Below, piece after piece: positions 18,731 to 28,649 of a stretch of DNA of 64,000 bases. The translations under genes and the position numbers were made by a program. The notes below the pieces were generated by a model. It was not told the DNA's origin and made no database searches. It saw only the letters and a program-made list of their open reading frames with translations. Position 1 is the first letter of the stretch. Every line of letters begins with the position of its first letter. This DNA is from Emcibacter sp. (lineage in GTDB: Bacteria; Pseudomonadota; Alphaproteobacteria; Sphingomonadales; Emcibacteraceae), in NCBI GenBank assembly GCA_021741205.1, contig JAIOYI010000007.1, positions 78,773-142,772 on the forward strand, given 5' to 3'.

Positions 18731-19506
18731 TTGAATATATCTACCAATATTTTTTTTAATTCTGAATTGAGCGATACGACTCATCAGACATTAGATCACA
18801 GTCCCCATAATACAGCTTGTAAGAGCTGTTGCACCCGTCATTTATCTCTATGCAATGTTTTGACGCCTCACGAATTAAAATTATTCTCAGAAATACTCAC
18901 GGATTATAAAAGAAAGGCAAAAGAAATTATCTGTACCGAGGATGATGAGGCAGACTTTATTTACAATATCCGAAAGGGAACCGTTCGGCTTTACAAAATG
19001 CTGCCAGACGGCAGACGCCAGGTAACAGCATTCCTCATGGCGGGTGATTTTTTTGATATATCAAGTAATAAGAAATATAATTTAACTGCCGAAGCCATTT
19101 CAGACGTAGAAATATGCCGTTTCCCACGAGCAAAATTCATTGAATTTATTAAAAACTTTCCTCACCTTGGTGATAAAGTTTTTGAGATGACTCAAACAGA
19201 ACTGAATAATATGAATGACCAAATGCTATTACTTGGTCAAAAATCAGCCACGGAAAAACTTTGCACCTTTATCCTTTTGATGAGAGAAAAAGATTGCCGC
19301 ACCAATGGAGAACCAATGAATTACATCTCTTTATGAGCCGTCTGGATATCGCTGATTATCTGGGTCTAACCGTCGAGACTATAAGTCGCCAGTTTACGAA
19401 ACTACATAAACTTGGTCTTATTGAATTGGATGGAACCCATAACTTATTGTTAAAAAAACCCGATGCAATTTTAACGATCGCACGGGGCAACGAGCCCGCC
19501 AATTAA
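18731..19506 (+). pseudogene. FNR-type (Crp/Fnr family) regulator, frameshifted before the DNA-binding domain
   Basis: The first frame gives an N-terminal cysteine cluster (CKSCCTRHLSLC), a cyclic-nucleotide-binding-like domain (RKGTVRLYKMLPDGRRQV) and a further cysteine in DVEICRF. These fit an FNR-type [4Fe-4S] oxygen sensor. It stops at 19334-19336 after NGEPMNYISL. The winged helix continues in another frame as LHLFMSRLDIADYLGLTVET and ends at 19506. One missing base (or two extra) near 19312-19325 would restore a full-length protein. I propose the TTG start at 18731, with AAAGGA 9 bases upstream; an earlier in-frame TTG is at 18701. It may be a real lesion or a sequencing error. Confidence 0.8.
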
Positions 19507-19533
19507 TTTTTACCAAGAAATCCCATAAATACC

Positions 19534-19561
19534 TTGACAGAAAGCCCGTGATCGCTATATT
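19534..19561 (+). promoter_or_regulatory. Likely sigma-70 promoter of rplU-rpmA
   Basis: A perfect -35 hexamer TTGACA (19534-19539) is followed after 16 bases by TATATT (19556-19561), five of six matches to the -10 consensus. Transcription would begin near 19568, giving a leader of about 120 bases before rplU. Confidence 0.65.
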
Positions 19562-19577
19562 TCGGCCACTTTCATAG

Positions 19578-19657
19578 TCGGGATCAGAGTCCCGATCAAT
19601 AAAGATGACATTCGTCATAAACCGGTCTGAAAATACTGACCCCATGTCAGTTACCGG
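19578..19657 (+). promoter_or_regulatory. Structured 5' leader of rplU with three consecutive hairpins
   Basis: Hairpin 1 pairs TCGGGA (19578-19583) with TCCCGA (19590-19595). Hairpin 2 pairs ATGAC (19605-19609) with GTCAT (19614-19618). Hairpin 3 pairs CCGGT-CTGA (19622-19630) with TCAG-TT-ACCGG (19647-19657) around a loop of about 16 bases. Ribosomal protein operons are often controlled by such leaders, and L21 leaders are known in Firmicutes. Whether this one binds L21 is not shown. Confidence 0.5.
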
Positions 19658-19688
19658 CTATGACCAGAAGATAAAACAGGAAACAAAA

Positions 19689-20204
19689 ATGTTTGCAGTC
19701 GTCAAAACCGGAGCAAAGCAATATAAAGTTGCTGCTGGTGATGTTATTAAAGTAGAAAAATTAGACGGAGAAGCTGGCGCTACCGTTACCCTTGACCATG
19801 TTTTAATGGTTGGTGATGATAAAGGCGTTAAAGTTGGCACACCATTGATTTCCGGTACTGTTGTGACCGCTGAAATCCTTGAACAATCCCGCTCCGCAAA
19901 AATAATTATTTTCAAAAAGAGACGCCGTCAGAATTCACGTCGTAAGAATGGTCACCGTCAGGAATTGACTGTTTTGAGAATTCTGGAAATTGGTGGTGCT
20001 TCTGCGAAAAAGGCCGCCCCGAAAAAGGCCGCTGTTGTTGAAGAAACCCCTGTAGCAGAGGAAAAACCTGTAGCAGAAAAAGCAAAAGCCCCAAAAAAGG
20101 CTCCTGCAAAAAAAGCAACTGAAGCTAAAACAACAGAAAAAGCGAAACCCGCAGCAGCAAAAAAAGCTGCCGCGAAAAAAACCACTAAGACAACTAAGGA
20201 GTAG
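19689..20204 (+). CDS. rplU: 50S ribosomal protein L21 with long Lys/Ala-rich tail
   Basis: The core L21 domain is residues 1 to about 103 ([14 protein letters not shown] through [16 protein letters not shown]), as in all bacteria. It is followed by about 68 residues dominated by lysine and alanine (for example [17 protein letters not shown]), making 171 in total. Such low-complexity tails occur on L21 in alphaproteobacteria. The frame is open further upstream, but AGGAAA before the ATG at 19689 and the conserved MFAVV start decide this start. rpmA follows after 5 bases. Confidence 0.96.
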   Translation: MFAVVKTGAKQYKVAAGDVIKVEKLDGEAGATVTLDHVLMVGDDKGVKVGTPLISGTVVTAEILEQSRSAKIIIFKKRRRQNSRRKNGHRQELTVLRILEIGGASAKKAAPKKAAVVEETPVAEEKPVAEKAKAPKKAPAKKATEAKTTEKAKPAAAKKAAAKKTTKTTKE

Positions 20205-20209
20205 AAACA

Positions 20210-20464
20210 ATGGCACATAAGAAAGCTGGCGGTAGTTCCAGTAACGGTCGCGACTCAGCAGGTCGTCGCCTTGGTGTAAAGAAATATTCTGGTGAAGTCG
20301 TGGCCTCTGGCAATATCATCGTACGTCAACGGGGCACAAAATTTTACCCAGCCGCCAATGTTGGTATTGGAAAAGATCATACCCTATTTGCCCTCATAGA
20401 AGGGAAAGTTCGATTTTATAAAGGCAAACTAAAACGCAGTTATGTCTGTGTTGATCAAGCCTAA
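20210..20464 (+). CDS. rpmA: 50S ribosomal protein L27
   Basis: An 84-residue protein beginning [20 protein letters not shown], the standard L27 N-terminus that reaches the peptidyl-transferase centre, with [16 protein letters not shown] further on. There is no cleavable N-terminal extension of the Firmicutes kind. It is co-transcribed with rplU and followed by a strong terminator. Confidence 0.97.
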   Translation: MAHKKAGGSSSNGRDSAGRRLGVKKYSGEVVASGNIIVRQRGTKFYPAANVGIGKDHTLFALIEGKVRFYKGKLKRSYVCVDQA

Positions 20465-20494
20465 AATCTGACTTTCTTTTTGGTAGCAGAGTCC

Positions 20495-20525
20495 AAAAGG
20501 GGAATGATATTCATTCCCCTTTTTT
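20495..20525 (+). terminator. Rho-independent terminator after rpmA
   Basis: A 13-base perfect stem (AAAAGGGGAATGA with TCATTCCCCTTTT) around a 3-base loop, ending in a run of T. It separates rplU-rpmA from obgE. The A-rich 5' side also allows reverse-strand function, but no gene needs it there. Confidence 0.9.
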
Positions 20526-20565
20526 ATATTTAAGCCCTTTTGATACTTATAGTTAGACCATTAAC

Positions 20566-21639
20566 ATGAAATTTCTCGATCAATGTAAAATATACATTAA
20601 GTCTGGTGCAGGTGGAGACGGCTGTCTTAGCTTTCGCCGTGAAAAATGCATTGAACATGGCGGGCCGGACGGGGGCAACGGCGGTCGTGGTGGGCATGTT
20701 TTGATCGAAGCCGTTGAGGGTCTAAATACACTGATTGATTTTCGCTACCATCAACATTTTAAAGCAGGCCGCGGCGGTCATGGTATGGGAAAAAACCGTA
20801 CGGGCGGGAAGGGTAAAGACAAATATCTTCAGGTTCCTGTTGGCACCCAAATATTTGATGAAGATTATGGCGTGATGCTGGCCGACCTCACCGAGGCTGG
20901 ACAGGTGCTTATGATGCTAGAAGGGGGGCATCCTGGAACAGGAAATGCCGCTTTCAAATCGTCTGTAAATCAGGCCCCAAGACGCACCACACCAGGTGGT
21001 CCCGCCGAAGAGATGTGGGTATGGCTCCGCTTAAAACTTATGGCCGATGTTGGCCTTGTTGGTCTTCCCAATGCGGGGAAATCTACTTTCCTTGCCGCCG
21101 TAAGCAGTGCCAAACCAAAAATTGCTGATTATCCTTTTACAACCTTAAAACCTCAACTTGGGGTCGTTGGTGTGGATAACAGAGAATTTGTTGTTGCCGA
21201 TATTCCAGGGCTTATTGAAGGTGCCCATGAGGGGCATGGTCTGGGTGATAGATTTCTGGGTCATATTGAACGCTGTGCAACCATATTACATATGATCGAT
21301 GCCACGGGCAAAGATGTGGCAACGGCTTATAAAACCATTCGCCATGAACTTAAATCATATGGTGGCGGATTAACGAAAAAAAAGGAAATCATTGGACTGA
21401 ATAAATGTGATGCCTTGGATCAGGAGTTAATTGACATGATAACAGAAGAACTTCGTTCTGTAACTAAATCACCGATTATTCCAATATCCGCTATCAGTCA
21501 TTTTGGCGTCGAAAAAATGTCACGGGCGCTGCTTAAAAATATTGACCTTAACAGAAAAGCAGAAAAAAAACGGGACATGCAGCAGAATGATAGTGACCAT
21601 GATGATGAAATCCAGAATAAAAGTTGGTCTCCCATATAA
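20566..21639 (+). CDS. obgE: GTPase Obg (CgtA)
   Basis: Ribosome-associated GTPase of 357 residues. The glycine-rich Obg domain (about 1-158, with [12 protein letters not shown]) is followed by a G domain. G1 is GLPNAGKS (166-173), switch/G3 is DIPGLIEGA (212-220) and G4 is NKCD (279-282). A short lysine-rich and acidic tail ends the protein. Obg acts in 50S maturation and stress/growth control, consistent with its place after L21 and L27. proB starts 32 bases downstream. Confidence 0.97.
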   Translation: MKFLDQCKIYIKSGAGGDGCLSFRREKCIEHGGPDGGNGGRGGHVLIEAVEGLNTLIDFRYHQHFKAGRGGHGMGKNRTGGKGKDKYLQVPVGTQIFDEDYGVMLADLTEAGQVLMMLEGGHPGTGNAAFKSSVNQAPRRTTPGGPAEEMWVWLRLKLMADVGLVGLPNAGKSTFLAAVSSAKPKIADYPFTTLKPQLGVVGVDNREFVVADIPGLIEGAHEGHGLGDRFLGHIERCATILHMIDATGKDVATAYKTIRHELKSYGGGLTKKKEIIGLNKCDALDQELIDMITEELRSVTKSPIIPISAISHFGVEKMSRALLKNIDLNRKAEKKRDMQQNDSDHDDEIQNKSWSPI

Positions 21640-21671
21640 CGTTATTATTGATATATAAAAGCCGCAAATGA

Positions 21672-22817
21672 ATGATAAAAATACCTGAAAATAACCAGAT
21701 CATCACCCATGAAAGTCAACACTGGAAACGGATTATTATTAAAATTGGATCTGCCCTTCTCATTGATAAGGATAGGGGGAATATCCGCCTAGACTGGCTC
21801 GAATCCATTGCTGCTGATGTTGAATTTTTAAAGCAAAAAGGATATCAAGTTATCATTGTATCCTCGGGCTCTATTGGCCTTGGACGTAAAATATTAAATT
21901 TACCCATGAGCAAAAAACTCGAGGAAAATCAGGCCGCCGCCGCCGTGGGGCAAATTGAACTCGCTACCGCTTACCGTACTATACTCGGCAAACGCCAAAT
22001 AACCATGGCACAAATCCTCCTCACTTACGGCGATACGGAAGAACGCAGACGTTATCTTAATGCCCGCAACACCATCAACCGCCTATTAGATCTAAATGTT
22101 ATTCCTGTCATTAATGAAAATGATACGGTCGCCACAGACGAGGTACGCTACGGTGATAATGATCGGCTTGCCGCCCGTGTAGCCAGCATGTGCGAGGCCG
22201 ATTGTCTCTTCTTGCTTTCGGATATTGATGGTCTTTATACCGCAGATCCTCATCGCAACAACACAGCAGAATTCATAAACAATATACAGGAAATTACCCC
22301 AGAAATCGAAGCAATGGCAGGCGAGCCTGTCTCAACGGGATTTGGTTCTGGCGGCATGGTGACCAAAATTGCCGCCGCAAAAATCGCCGTGGCCAGTGGA
22401 TGCCATATGGTGATCACCAATGGGATTAAAAATAATCCTATACAAAAATATTTTGACGGGGCAAAAGGTACTTGGTTTCATGCTTCCGGAAATCCTTTGG
22501 CCGCAAAAAAGAAATGGATTGGGGCAAGTCTGGACGTTATAGGACAGCTCATAATTGATGACGGTGCGGTAAAAGCACTAAAATCTGGCAAGAGCCTGCT
22601 TCCTGCTGGTATTATAAAGATTAAAGGCCAATTTGATCGCGGCGATACTATCCATATAATGGATAAAAACAGCATGATTATTGGTCAAGGCATTACCGCC
22701 TATAGCGCCCAAGATGCCATCTTGCTCATTGGTCACAAAAGTCAAGAAATAGAACAAATTTTAGGCTATAGTGGTCGAGAAGAAATTATTCACCGCAACG
22801 ATCTTGTCATAAAATAA
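21672..22817 (+). CDS. proB: Glutamate 5-kinase
   Basis: A 381-residue amino-acid kinase that phosphorylates glutamate as the first step of proline synthesis. The kinase domain starts RIIIKIGSALL and contains PVINENDTVATDE and GFGSGGMVTKI. A C-terminal PUA domain (about 285-370) is present, as in full-length ProB. Proline feedback inhibition is expected from the family. An out-of-frame ATG four bases earlier is not the start. It forms an operon with proA. Confidence 0.96.
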   Translation: MIKIPENNQIITHESQHWKRIIIKIGSALLIDKDRGNIRLDWLESIAADVEFLKQKGYQVIIVSSGSIGLGRKILNLPMSKKLEENQAAAAVGQIELATAYRTILGKRQITMAQILLTYGDTEERRRYLNARNTINRLLDLNVIPVINENDTVATDEVRYGDNDRLAARVASMCEADCLFLLSDIDGLYTADPHRNNTAEFINNIQEITPEIEAMAGEPVSTGFGSGGMVTKIAAAKIAVASGCHMVITNGIKNNPIQKYFDGAKGTWFHASGNPLAAKKKWIGASLDVIGQLIIDDGAVKALKSGKSLLPAGIIKIKGQFDRGDTIHIMDKNSMIIGQGITAYSAQDAILLIGHKSQEIEQILGYSGREEIIHRNDLVIK

Positions 22818-22839
22818 ATAGCGGGAAAGAGAGGATCAA

Positions 22840-24108
22840 ATGACCACAGAAGAAAATATAAAAGATCTCATGCTAACCATGGGACAGGTGGCAAAATCCG
22901 CTGCAAAAGACCTCAGCACGGCAACAACGGATCAAAAGAATAGCGCCCTCGTATCAGCCGCCCGCCTTATTCGTCATAATAAGGCTGATATATTATTGGC
23001 CAATGAAAAAGATATGAATATTGCACGGGCGAGAAACTTGACAGGCGCCTTGTTGGATCGTCTGCTTTTGGATGAGACAAGAATTGAGGCCATGGCTTCA
23101 TCTCTTGAGGCTATTGCGGCTCTTCCTGATCCTGTAGGTGATGTTATGGCGCAATGGGATCGTCCCAATGGATTAAATATATCCCGTGTTCGGGTGCCGC
23201 TAGGTGTCATTGGGATTATATACGAATCTAGGCCCAATGTGACCGCCGATGCGGGTGCCTTATGCCTAAAATCAGGTAATGCCACCATCTTAAGGGGAGG
23301 CAGTGAAAGTTCCCTATCTAGCCGTGCCATTCATAAATGTCTCGAGAGCGGACTTGTGGAGGCAGGGTTACGTCAGGACTCTATTCAATTAATTCCAACC
23401 CAAGACCGGGCAGCGGTGGGTGAATTGCTCGGCCTTGTGGGTTATGTGGATATTATTGTACCACGAGGTGGAAAATCCCTCATTGAACGCGTGCAAAAGG
23501 ACAGTCGCATACCCGTTATGGCTCATCTTGACGGTATATGTCATACCTATATCGATGCAAAAGCCGACCTTGAAAAATCTGTCGCCATTACCTTGAATGC
23601 AAAAATGCGCCGTACGGGAATTTGTGGAGCCACTGAAACATTACTGGTGCATAAATCCGTTGCCCAAAGCCATCTACCCGCTATTTTAGACGCCTTAAAA
23701 ATAGCTGGATGCGAATTGCGCGGTGATAAGGCTGTAAAAAAAATAGATCCCAGTGTTTCACTCGCCACAGAAGAGGATTGGCGTACGGAATATCTTGAAG
23801 CCATTCTATCCATTAAAATAGTGGGGTCTATTGATGAGGCCATTGATCATATTGCCACATACGGCTCCCAACATACCGATTGCATAATCACAGAAGATAA
23901 GGATAGCGCAGAAAAATTCTTACGGCTCGTAGACAGTGCTATCGTCATGCATAACAGCTCAACCCAGTTTGCCGATGGCGGCGAATTTGGCATGGGTGCT
24001 GAAATTGGCATTTCTACGGGCAAAATGCATGCCCGTGGGCCTGTGGGCCTAGAACAGCTCACCAGCTATAAATATCAGGTAAGAGGCAATGGCCAAACCA
24101 GACCATAA
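22840..24108 (+). CDS. proA: Gamma-glutamyl phosphate reductase
   Basis: A 422-residue aldehyde-dehydrogenase-superfamily enzyme reducing glutamyl-5-phosphate to glutamate semialdehyde. The catalytic cysteine lies in [31 protein letters not shown] and the C-terminal [13 protein letters not shown] are further family blocks. A GAGAGGA ribosome-binding site precedes the ATG. Its last 20 bases overlap nadD, indicating coupled translation. Confidence 0.97.
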   Translation: MTTEENIKDLMLTMGQVAKSAAKDLSTATTDQKNSALVSAARLIRHNKADILLANEKDMNIARARNLTGALLDRLLLDETRIEAMASSLEAIAALPDPVGDVMAQWDRPNGLNISRVRVPLGVIGIIYESRPNVTADAGALCLKSGNATILRGGSESSLSSRAIHKCLESGLVEAGLRQDSIQLIPTQDRAAVGELLGLVGYVDIIVPRGGKSLIERVQKDSRIPVMAHLDGICHTYIDAKADLEKSVAITLNAKMRRTGICGATETLLVHKSVAQSHLPAILDALKIAGCELRGDKAVKKIDPSVSLATEEDWRTEYLEAILSIKIVGSIDEAIDHIATYGSQHTDCIITEDKDSAEKFLRLVDSAIVMHNSSTQFADGGEFGMGAEIGISTGKMHARGPVGLEQLTSYKYQVRGNGQTRP

Positions 24109-24700
24109 TATCTTTCAAGATACCATATGGGCTGGAAAAAAAATCGGCCTGCTCGGAGGATCATTTAATCCCGCCCATCAGGGACATTTGGACATCAGCC
24201 TCTCTGCCCTTAGAACCTTAAAACTTGATGCGGTCTGGTGGCTCGTCTCCCCGCAAAATCCTCTAAAATCTTGTGATGATATGGCCAGTTTACAAGAACG
24301 GATGGTGCATGCAAAAAAGATCGCAAAGGATAAACGCATTCATGTGACCGATCTGGAAAATGATCTTGGCACAAGATATACAATTGATACCTTAGGCAAG
24401 ATCATAAAGACATTGCCCGAAACAGAATTTATCTGGCTTATGGGTGCGGACAATATTGTCCAATTCTCCCAGTGGAAAGACTGGAAAAAAATAGCCCAAA
24501 TAGTATTGTTTGCGATTTTTGATCGTCCAAGCTATTCTATGGCCGTTGAAACGAGTGAAGCGGCTCAGTATTTTAAGGACTATCAAATCCCAGAAAACAA
24601 AGCTTCTGAATTTGCTTCAATGCATCCTCCGGCATGGATATTTATACGAGATATACAAAACCCGTTATCATCCACCGAGATAAGACGAAAAATACTTTAA
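24089..24700 (+). CDS. nadD: Nicotinate-nucleotide adenylyltransferase
   Basis: A 203-residue nucleotidyltransferase making deamido-NAD from nicotinate mononucleotide and ATP. The HxGH-type signature is [11 protein letters not shown] (23-33), and the C-terminal SSTEIRRKI is the conserved ISSTxIR block. The start overlaps proA by 20 bases. nadD-rsfS-rlmH is a conserved bacterial order. Confidence 0.95.
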   Translation: MAKPDHNIFQDTIWAGKKIGLLGGSFNPAHQGHLDISLSALRTLKLDAVWWLVSPQNPLKSCDDMASLQERMVHAKKIAKDKRIHVTDLENDLGTRYTIDTLGKIIKTLPETEFIWLMGADNIVQFSQWKDWKKIAQIVLFAIFDRPSYSMAVETSEAAQYFKDYQIPENKASEFASMHPPAWIFIRDIQNPLSSTEIRRKIL

Positions 24701-24738
24701 CAACCAAGAGGTTACACCCAAAATTGCCCAGCAATAAA

Positions 24739-25140
24739 ATGTCAAAAAATGACCCATCTTCTTCTATCGAACCGCAATCTACCACCAATCTTCTAGAGGT
24801 AATTTTAAGCTCTCTGGAAGATGATAAAGCGGAAGAAATCACCACCATAGATCTCAAAGGAAAAACCAGCATTGCTGATTCGATGATTATTGCGTCTGGT
24901 CGCTCCACACGGCAGGTTGCCGCCATCGCAGATCATCTGGTTACTAAACTCAAACATTTAGGCTTTGGCACCCCCAAGACCGAAGGGTTGGAAAAGGCCG
25001 ACTGGGTATTGATTGATGCGGGTGATGCCATTGTTCATATTTTCCGGCCCGAGGTAAGAAGCTTCTATAATCTGGAAAAAATGTGGGCGATGGATATTCT
25101 CCCTAACGATTTCACCCCAGACAAAGTTTTAAATCGCTAA
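24739..25140 (+). CDS. rsfS: Ribosomal silencing factor RsfS
   Basis: A 133-residue protein from the ATG at 24739. It contains DLKGKTSIADSMIIASGRS and IDAGDAIVHIFRPEVRSFYN, hallmarks of RsfS (formerly Iojap), which binds L14 and blocks subunit joining under starvation. The frame is open further upstream into nadD, but that part is unlike the family. No strong ribosome-binding site is visible at the chosen start, so it could shift by a few codons. Confidence 0.93.
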   Translation: MSKNDPSSSIEPQSTTNLLEVILSSLEDDKAEEITTIDLKGKTSIADSMIIASGRSTRQVAAIADHLVTKLKHLGFGTPKTEGLEKADWVLIDAGDAIVHIFRPEVRSFYNLEKMWAMDILPNDFTPDKVLNR

Positions 25141-25160
25141 TCCCCGACCGGATTAAATTG

Positions 25161-25631
25161 ATGCAGGTTATTATTCTAGCCGTTGGTCGCATGAAATCAG
25201 GCCCTGAACAACAACAGGTTGAAACCTATCTTGCCCGCTGCCCCTGGCCTGTCAATATCATTGAAGTCGAGGAACGCAGACCCTTGAAAGGTGATGTGCG
25301 TCTGGTAAAAGAGGGCGATCTGATTTTAAAGGCTTTGATGAATATTGGGCGGGATAATGCCTATGTCATTGCCCTTGATGAACGTGGTAAGACCATGCGC
25401 AGTACAAAATTTTCTCAAATGATCCGCACCCAACAGGATAACGGCATCGCAAAGATCATTTTCCTGATCGGGGGTGCTGATGGTTATGACGCAAGGGTTA
25501 AGAATGAGGCCAATTTTCTGATGAGTTTCAGTGATATGACATGGCCTCATATGATGGTGCGCGCCATGCTCTGTGAACAATTATATAGGGCATCTTGCAT
25601 TTTAACAGGACACCCCTATCATAAAGATTGA
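25161..25631 (+). CDS. rlmH: 23S rRNA pseudouridine-1915 N3-methyltransferase
   Basis: A 156-residue SPOUT methyltransferase that modifies helix 69 of 23S rRNA. IIFLIGGADGYDARVKNEAN and the C-terminal MVRAMLCEQLYRASCI with GHPYHKD are diagnostic. The ATG at 25161 is preferred to the TTG one codon earlier. It is third in the nadD-rsfS-rlmH run. Confidence 0.96.
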   Translation: MQVIILAVGRMKSGPEQQQVETYLARCPWPVNIIEVEERRPLKGDVRLVKEGDLILKALMNIGRDNAYVIALDERGKTMRSTKFSQMIRTQQDNGIAKIIFLIGGADGYDARVKNEANFLMSFSDMTWPHMMVRAMLCEQLYRASCILTGHPYHKD

Positions 25632-25716
25632 TTTTACACCTCCTTAACTTAAATAATATATGATATTTAATGTTACGCCTCGTAATAAAATTTTTAGAAT
25701 GGATTTTGACTTTACA

Positions 25717-27327
25717 ATGACCACAATAGCCATAAGCCCAACAAAACCAGTTGTTTTATGTATTCTTGATGGATGGGGTAGCCGTACGGATGCCGTGGAT
25801 AATGCCATTATACTTGGTAACACGCCAAATTTTGATATGATGACCAAAACATGTCCTATGGCACAATTAAAAACATCCGGGCTTGATGTGGGATTGCCTG
25901 ATGGTCAAATGGGTAATTCAGAAGTGGGTCATACCAACCTTGGCAGCGGTCGTATCGTCCTGCAAGATCTGCCCCGCATTAACAAGGCGATTATGGAGGG
26001 AAGTCTTGCGGAAAATCCTCAATTACTTGCCACAATCAAAAAATTAAAAGCCACGAGAGGCACCTGTCATTTGATGGGACTTTTATCCCCAGGTGGGGTT
26101 CATAGCCATCAGGATCACATGGTGGCTCTTGCCCATGCTCTGTCCGATGCAAATATTCCTGTTGCGATCCACGGCTTTTTGGATGGTCGTGATACACCGC
26201 CCAGCAGCGCTCTTGAATTTGTTGAAAAATTTGAACAGGATATCAGCACATTAAATCATGTGAAAATTGCGACCCTTACGGGTCGTTACTTTGCCATGGA
26301 TCGGGATAAGCGATGGGACCGAGTTGAACGAGCCTATCTTGGTATGGTAAGTGCCCTTGGCAATAAAGCAGACAATGCCCTTAGCGCCATTAAAAATAGC
26401 TATGCTGAAAATGTCACTGATGAATTTATGTTGCCAACCATCATTGGACATTTTGACGGTATGAAAGACGGCGATGCCATTCTCATGGCAAATTTCAGGT
26501 CGGACCGGGCGCGGGAAATACTAACGGCTCTAGTGGATCCCGCCTTTGATGGTTTTGTGCGGAAAAAATTACCCAAATTTTGTAGCCATCTTGGCATGAG
26601 CGAATATTCCGATGCCCTTGATCCCTTTATGGATACACTTTTTACATCAGAGGAACTGATCGATACTTTGGGCGAAATTGTTTCCCACAACGGATTGAAA
26701 CAACTTCGCATTGCCGAAACAGAAAAATACGCCCATGTCACATTTTTTTTCAACGGCGGCAGTGAAAATGCTTACGTGGGCGAGGACAGAATACTTGTCC
26801 CTTCTCCCGATGTGGCCACATATGACTTAAAGCCTGAAATGTCCGCCCCAGAGGTCACGGATAAGCTGGTTTTGGCCATTCAGTCGGGTAAATATGATCT
26901 GATTGTGGTCAATTTTGCAAATCCAGATATGGTGGGTCATACGGGCGTTATGAGTGCCGCAAAAATTGCGGTTGAGACCATTGATCACAGCCTTGGAAGA
27001 CTGAGAAAGGCTCTCAAAGACGTGAGTGGAACCATGCTCGTGACAGCGGATCATGGCAACATTGAATTGATGAAGGATCAAACAACAGGCCAGCCACACA
27101 CAGCCCATACCACTAATTTGGTGCCCTTTATTCTTGTCAATGGTGAGGCCGCCGCAGAATTGTTAAATGATGATGAAAAGTTCAAATTAAATAATGGCTG
27201 CCTTGCCGATGTGGCGCCCACCATTTTAAGCCTAATGGGGCTTGAACAACCACAGGCCATGACGGGGCATTCTCTCCTTACCATAACGCATAAGAATACC
27301 GTAAAAGGAGCCCTTACCCCTGCTTAA
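25717..27327 (+). CDS. gpmI: 2,3-bisphosphoglycerate-independent phosphoglycerate mutase
   Basis: Alkaline-phosphatase-superfamily enzyme interconverting 3- and 2-phosphoglycerate in glycolysis. PVVLCILDGWG opens the metal site, QMGNSEVGHTNLGSGR carries the catalytic serine, and TADHGNIE with HTAHTTNLVPF supplies further manganese ligands. Three in-frame ATGs (25660, 25699, 25717) precede the conserved start and none has a convincing ribosome-binding site. I use the last, giving 536 residues, close to family length. Confidence 0.93.
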   Translation: MTTIAISPTKPVVLCILDGWGSRTDAVDNAIILGNTPNFDMMTKTCPMAQLKTSGLDVGLPDGQMGNSEVGHTNLGSGRIVLQDLPRINKAIMEGSLAENPQLLATIKKLKATRGTCHLMGLLSPGGVHSHQDHMVALAHALSDANIPVAIHGFLDGRDTPPSSALEFVEKFEQDISTLNHVKIATLTGRYFAMDRDKRWDRVERAYLGMVSALGNKADNALSAIKNSYAENVTDEFMLPTIIGHFDGMKDGDAILMANFRSDRAREILTALVDPAFDGFVRKKLPKFCSHLGMSEYSDALDPFMDTLFTSEELIDTLGEIVSHNGLKQLRIAETEKYAHVTFFFNGGSENAYVGEDRILVPSPDVATYDLKPEMSAPEVTDKLVLAIQSGKYDLIVVNFANPDMVGHTGVMSAAKIAVETIDHSLGRLRKALKDVSGTMLVTADHGNIELMKDQTTGQPHTAHTTNLVPFILVNGEAAAELLNDDEKFKLNNGCLADVAPTILSLMGLEQPQAMTGHSLLTITHKNTVKGALTPA

Positions 27328-27364
27328 TTCATTCTCCAGACAAATCATCAAATATCTCACGCTT

Positions 27365-28645
27365 ATGACAGAATCGTCTTTAAGCCTGATGGTTGGCCTT
27401 TGCCTGATGTCTGGAATTGCCTCTGCCACGCCCCTTAATGATGATAAAAATTTGAAAGACATACAGGATAAAATAATTACTGCCCAAGAGCGCACCAAAA
27501 AATTTGAAGAAGAATCCAAAGTCATCGATGAGGAAATAGATAGTCTCCGACAAAAATTAATCTTAGCGGCTGAAAAAATTCAACAAACCGAAAGTCAAAC
27601 TTACGCAAAAGAAGACCGCCTTGCCGAAATGAATGACGAACAAATCACATTGGAAAAAGCCCTAAAATCCCGCTATGGCCAGATGGCAAAGACCCTTGCC
27701 GCCATGCAAAGACTAAGTCAACAGCCAGCTGAACTTGTTGCCTATCGACCTGAGAAAGCAATCAATAGTTTACGCAGTGCGAGCCTCTTAAAAACATTAC
27801 ATCCTGAACTGAAAAAACGCGCCGAACATATCCAAAAAGATATGGCTGAACTGCAAAGCCTGAAAGTCGCCATAACGGCTGAACAAAAGGAATTAAGAGT
27901 ACTTCTTAGCGCCCTCACCTCGGAACAGATTGCCATGAATGACCTGCTGGAAGAACGAAACCAGAAACAGGAAGCGCTACGCAAGGCCACACGAGAAGAG
28001 CGCCGCAAATTAAAAGAATTCGCCGCAAAAGCCAAAAATCTACAAGAGCTTATCGACAGGATCGAGAAAGAAGCACAGGAGCGGGAGAAGGCTGCCCTTG
28101 CCGCCGCCGAAAGATTAACCGATAAACCAGAGATAAAAGAGCAAGACCTGGCAAAAACAAACCGTCCGCGTCTTGATTCTTTTCCAAGTGGTTCTATATT
28201 ATTCGATGATGCAAAGGGTAATCTACCCCTTCCTGCAAGAGGATCAATACGGCGTACCTTTGGTAGCAAAACAGCAGAAGGCCTTTCGTCAGAGGGCATT
28301 ACCATCCATACCCTACCAAGGGCCACGGTGGTTGCACCTCATGAAGGGCGCATCGTATTTGCGGGAAAGTTTCGTACCTATGGTAAACTCTTGATTATTG
28401 CCCACGGACAGGAATATCATACGCTATTGGCAGGCATGACGCGGATGGATGTGGAAGTCGGGCAATGGGTTTTGAAGGGTGAGCCTGTTGGTCAAATGTC
28501 TGAAACAGTAGCCAGCTTGGAAAAAGAAGACATCAATACAGAAAAACCCCAAGCAGGACAGAATTTATATGTTGAGTTAAGAAAAATGGGCAAGCCCATT
28601 AATCCGCTGCCCTGGATTGTGGCAAGTGATAGAAAGGTATTTTAA
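27365..28645 (+). CDS. envC: EnvC-like murein hydrolase activator (degenerate LytM/M23)
   Basis: A 426-residue exported protein with a signal peptide (about 1-21), a long coiled coil (about 28-245) rich in Glu, Lys, Leu and Gln, and a C-terminal LytM/M23 domain (from about 295). The metallopeptidase ligands are missing: HxGID is replaced by SEGITIH and the terminal YxH by LLAGM. It should therefore activate amidases rather than cut peptidoglycan, as E. coli EnvC does. In E. coli, EnvC is recruited by FtsEX, which is encoded at 7.3-8.9 kb here. ctpA follows after 4 bases. Confidence 0.87.
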   Translation: MTESSLSLMVGLCLMSGIASATPLNDDKNLKDIQDKIITAQERTKKFEEESKVIDEEIDSLRQKLILAAEKIQQTESQTYAKEDRLAEMNDEQITLEKALKSRYGQMAKTLAAMQRLSQQPAELVAYRPEKAINSLRSASLLKTLHPELKKRAEHIQKDMAELQSLKVAITAEQKELRVLLSALTSEQIAMNDLLEERNQKQEALRKATREERRKLKEFAAKAKNLQELIDRIEKEAQEREKAALAAAERLTDKPEIKEQDLAKTNRPRLDSFPSGSILFDDAKGNLPLPARGSIRRTFGSKTAEGLSSEGITIHTLPRATVVAPHEGRIVFAGKFRTYGKLLIIAHGQEYHTLLAGMTRMDVEVGQWVLKGEPVGQMSETVASLEKEDINTEKPQAGQNLYVELRKMGKPINPLPWIVASDRKVF

Positions 28646-28649
28646 ATAA

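Noticed and set aside
19605..19688. N-terminal extension of L21
   Set aside because: The frame is open, but the sequence is unlike L21, contains the leader hairpins, and the family start with AGGAAA lies at 19689.
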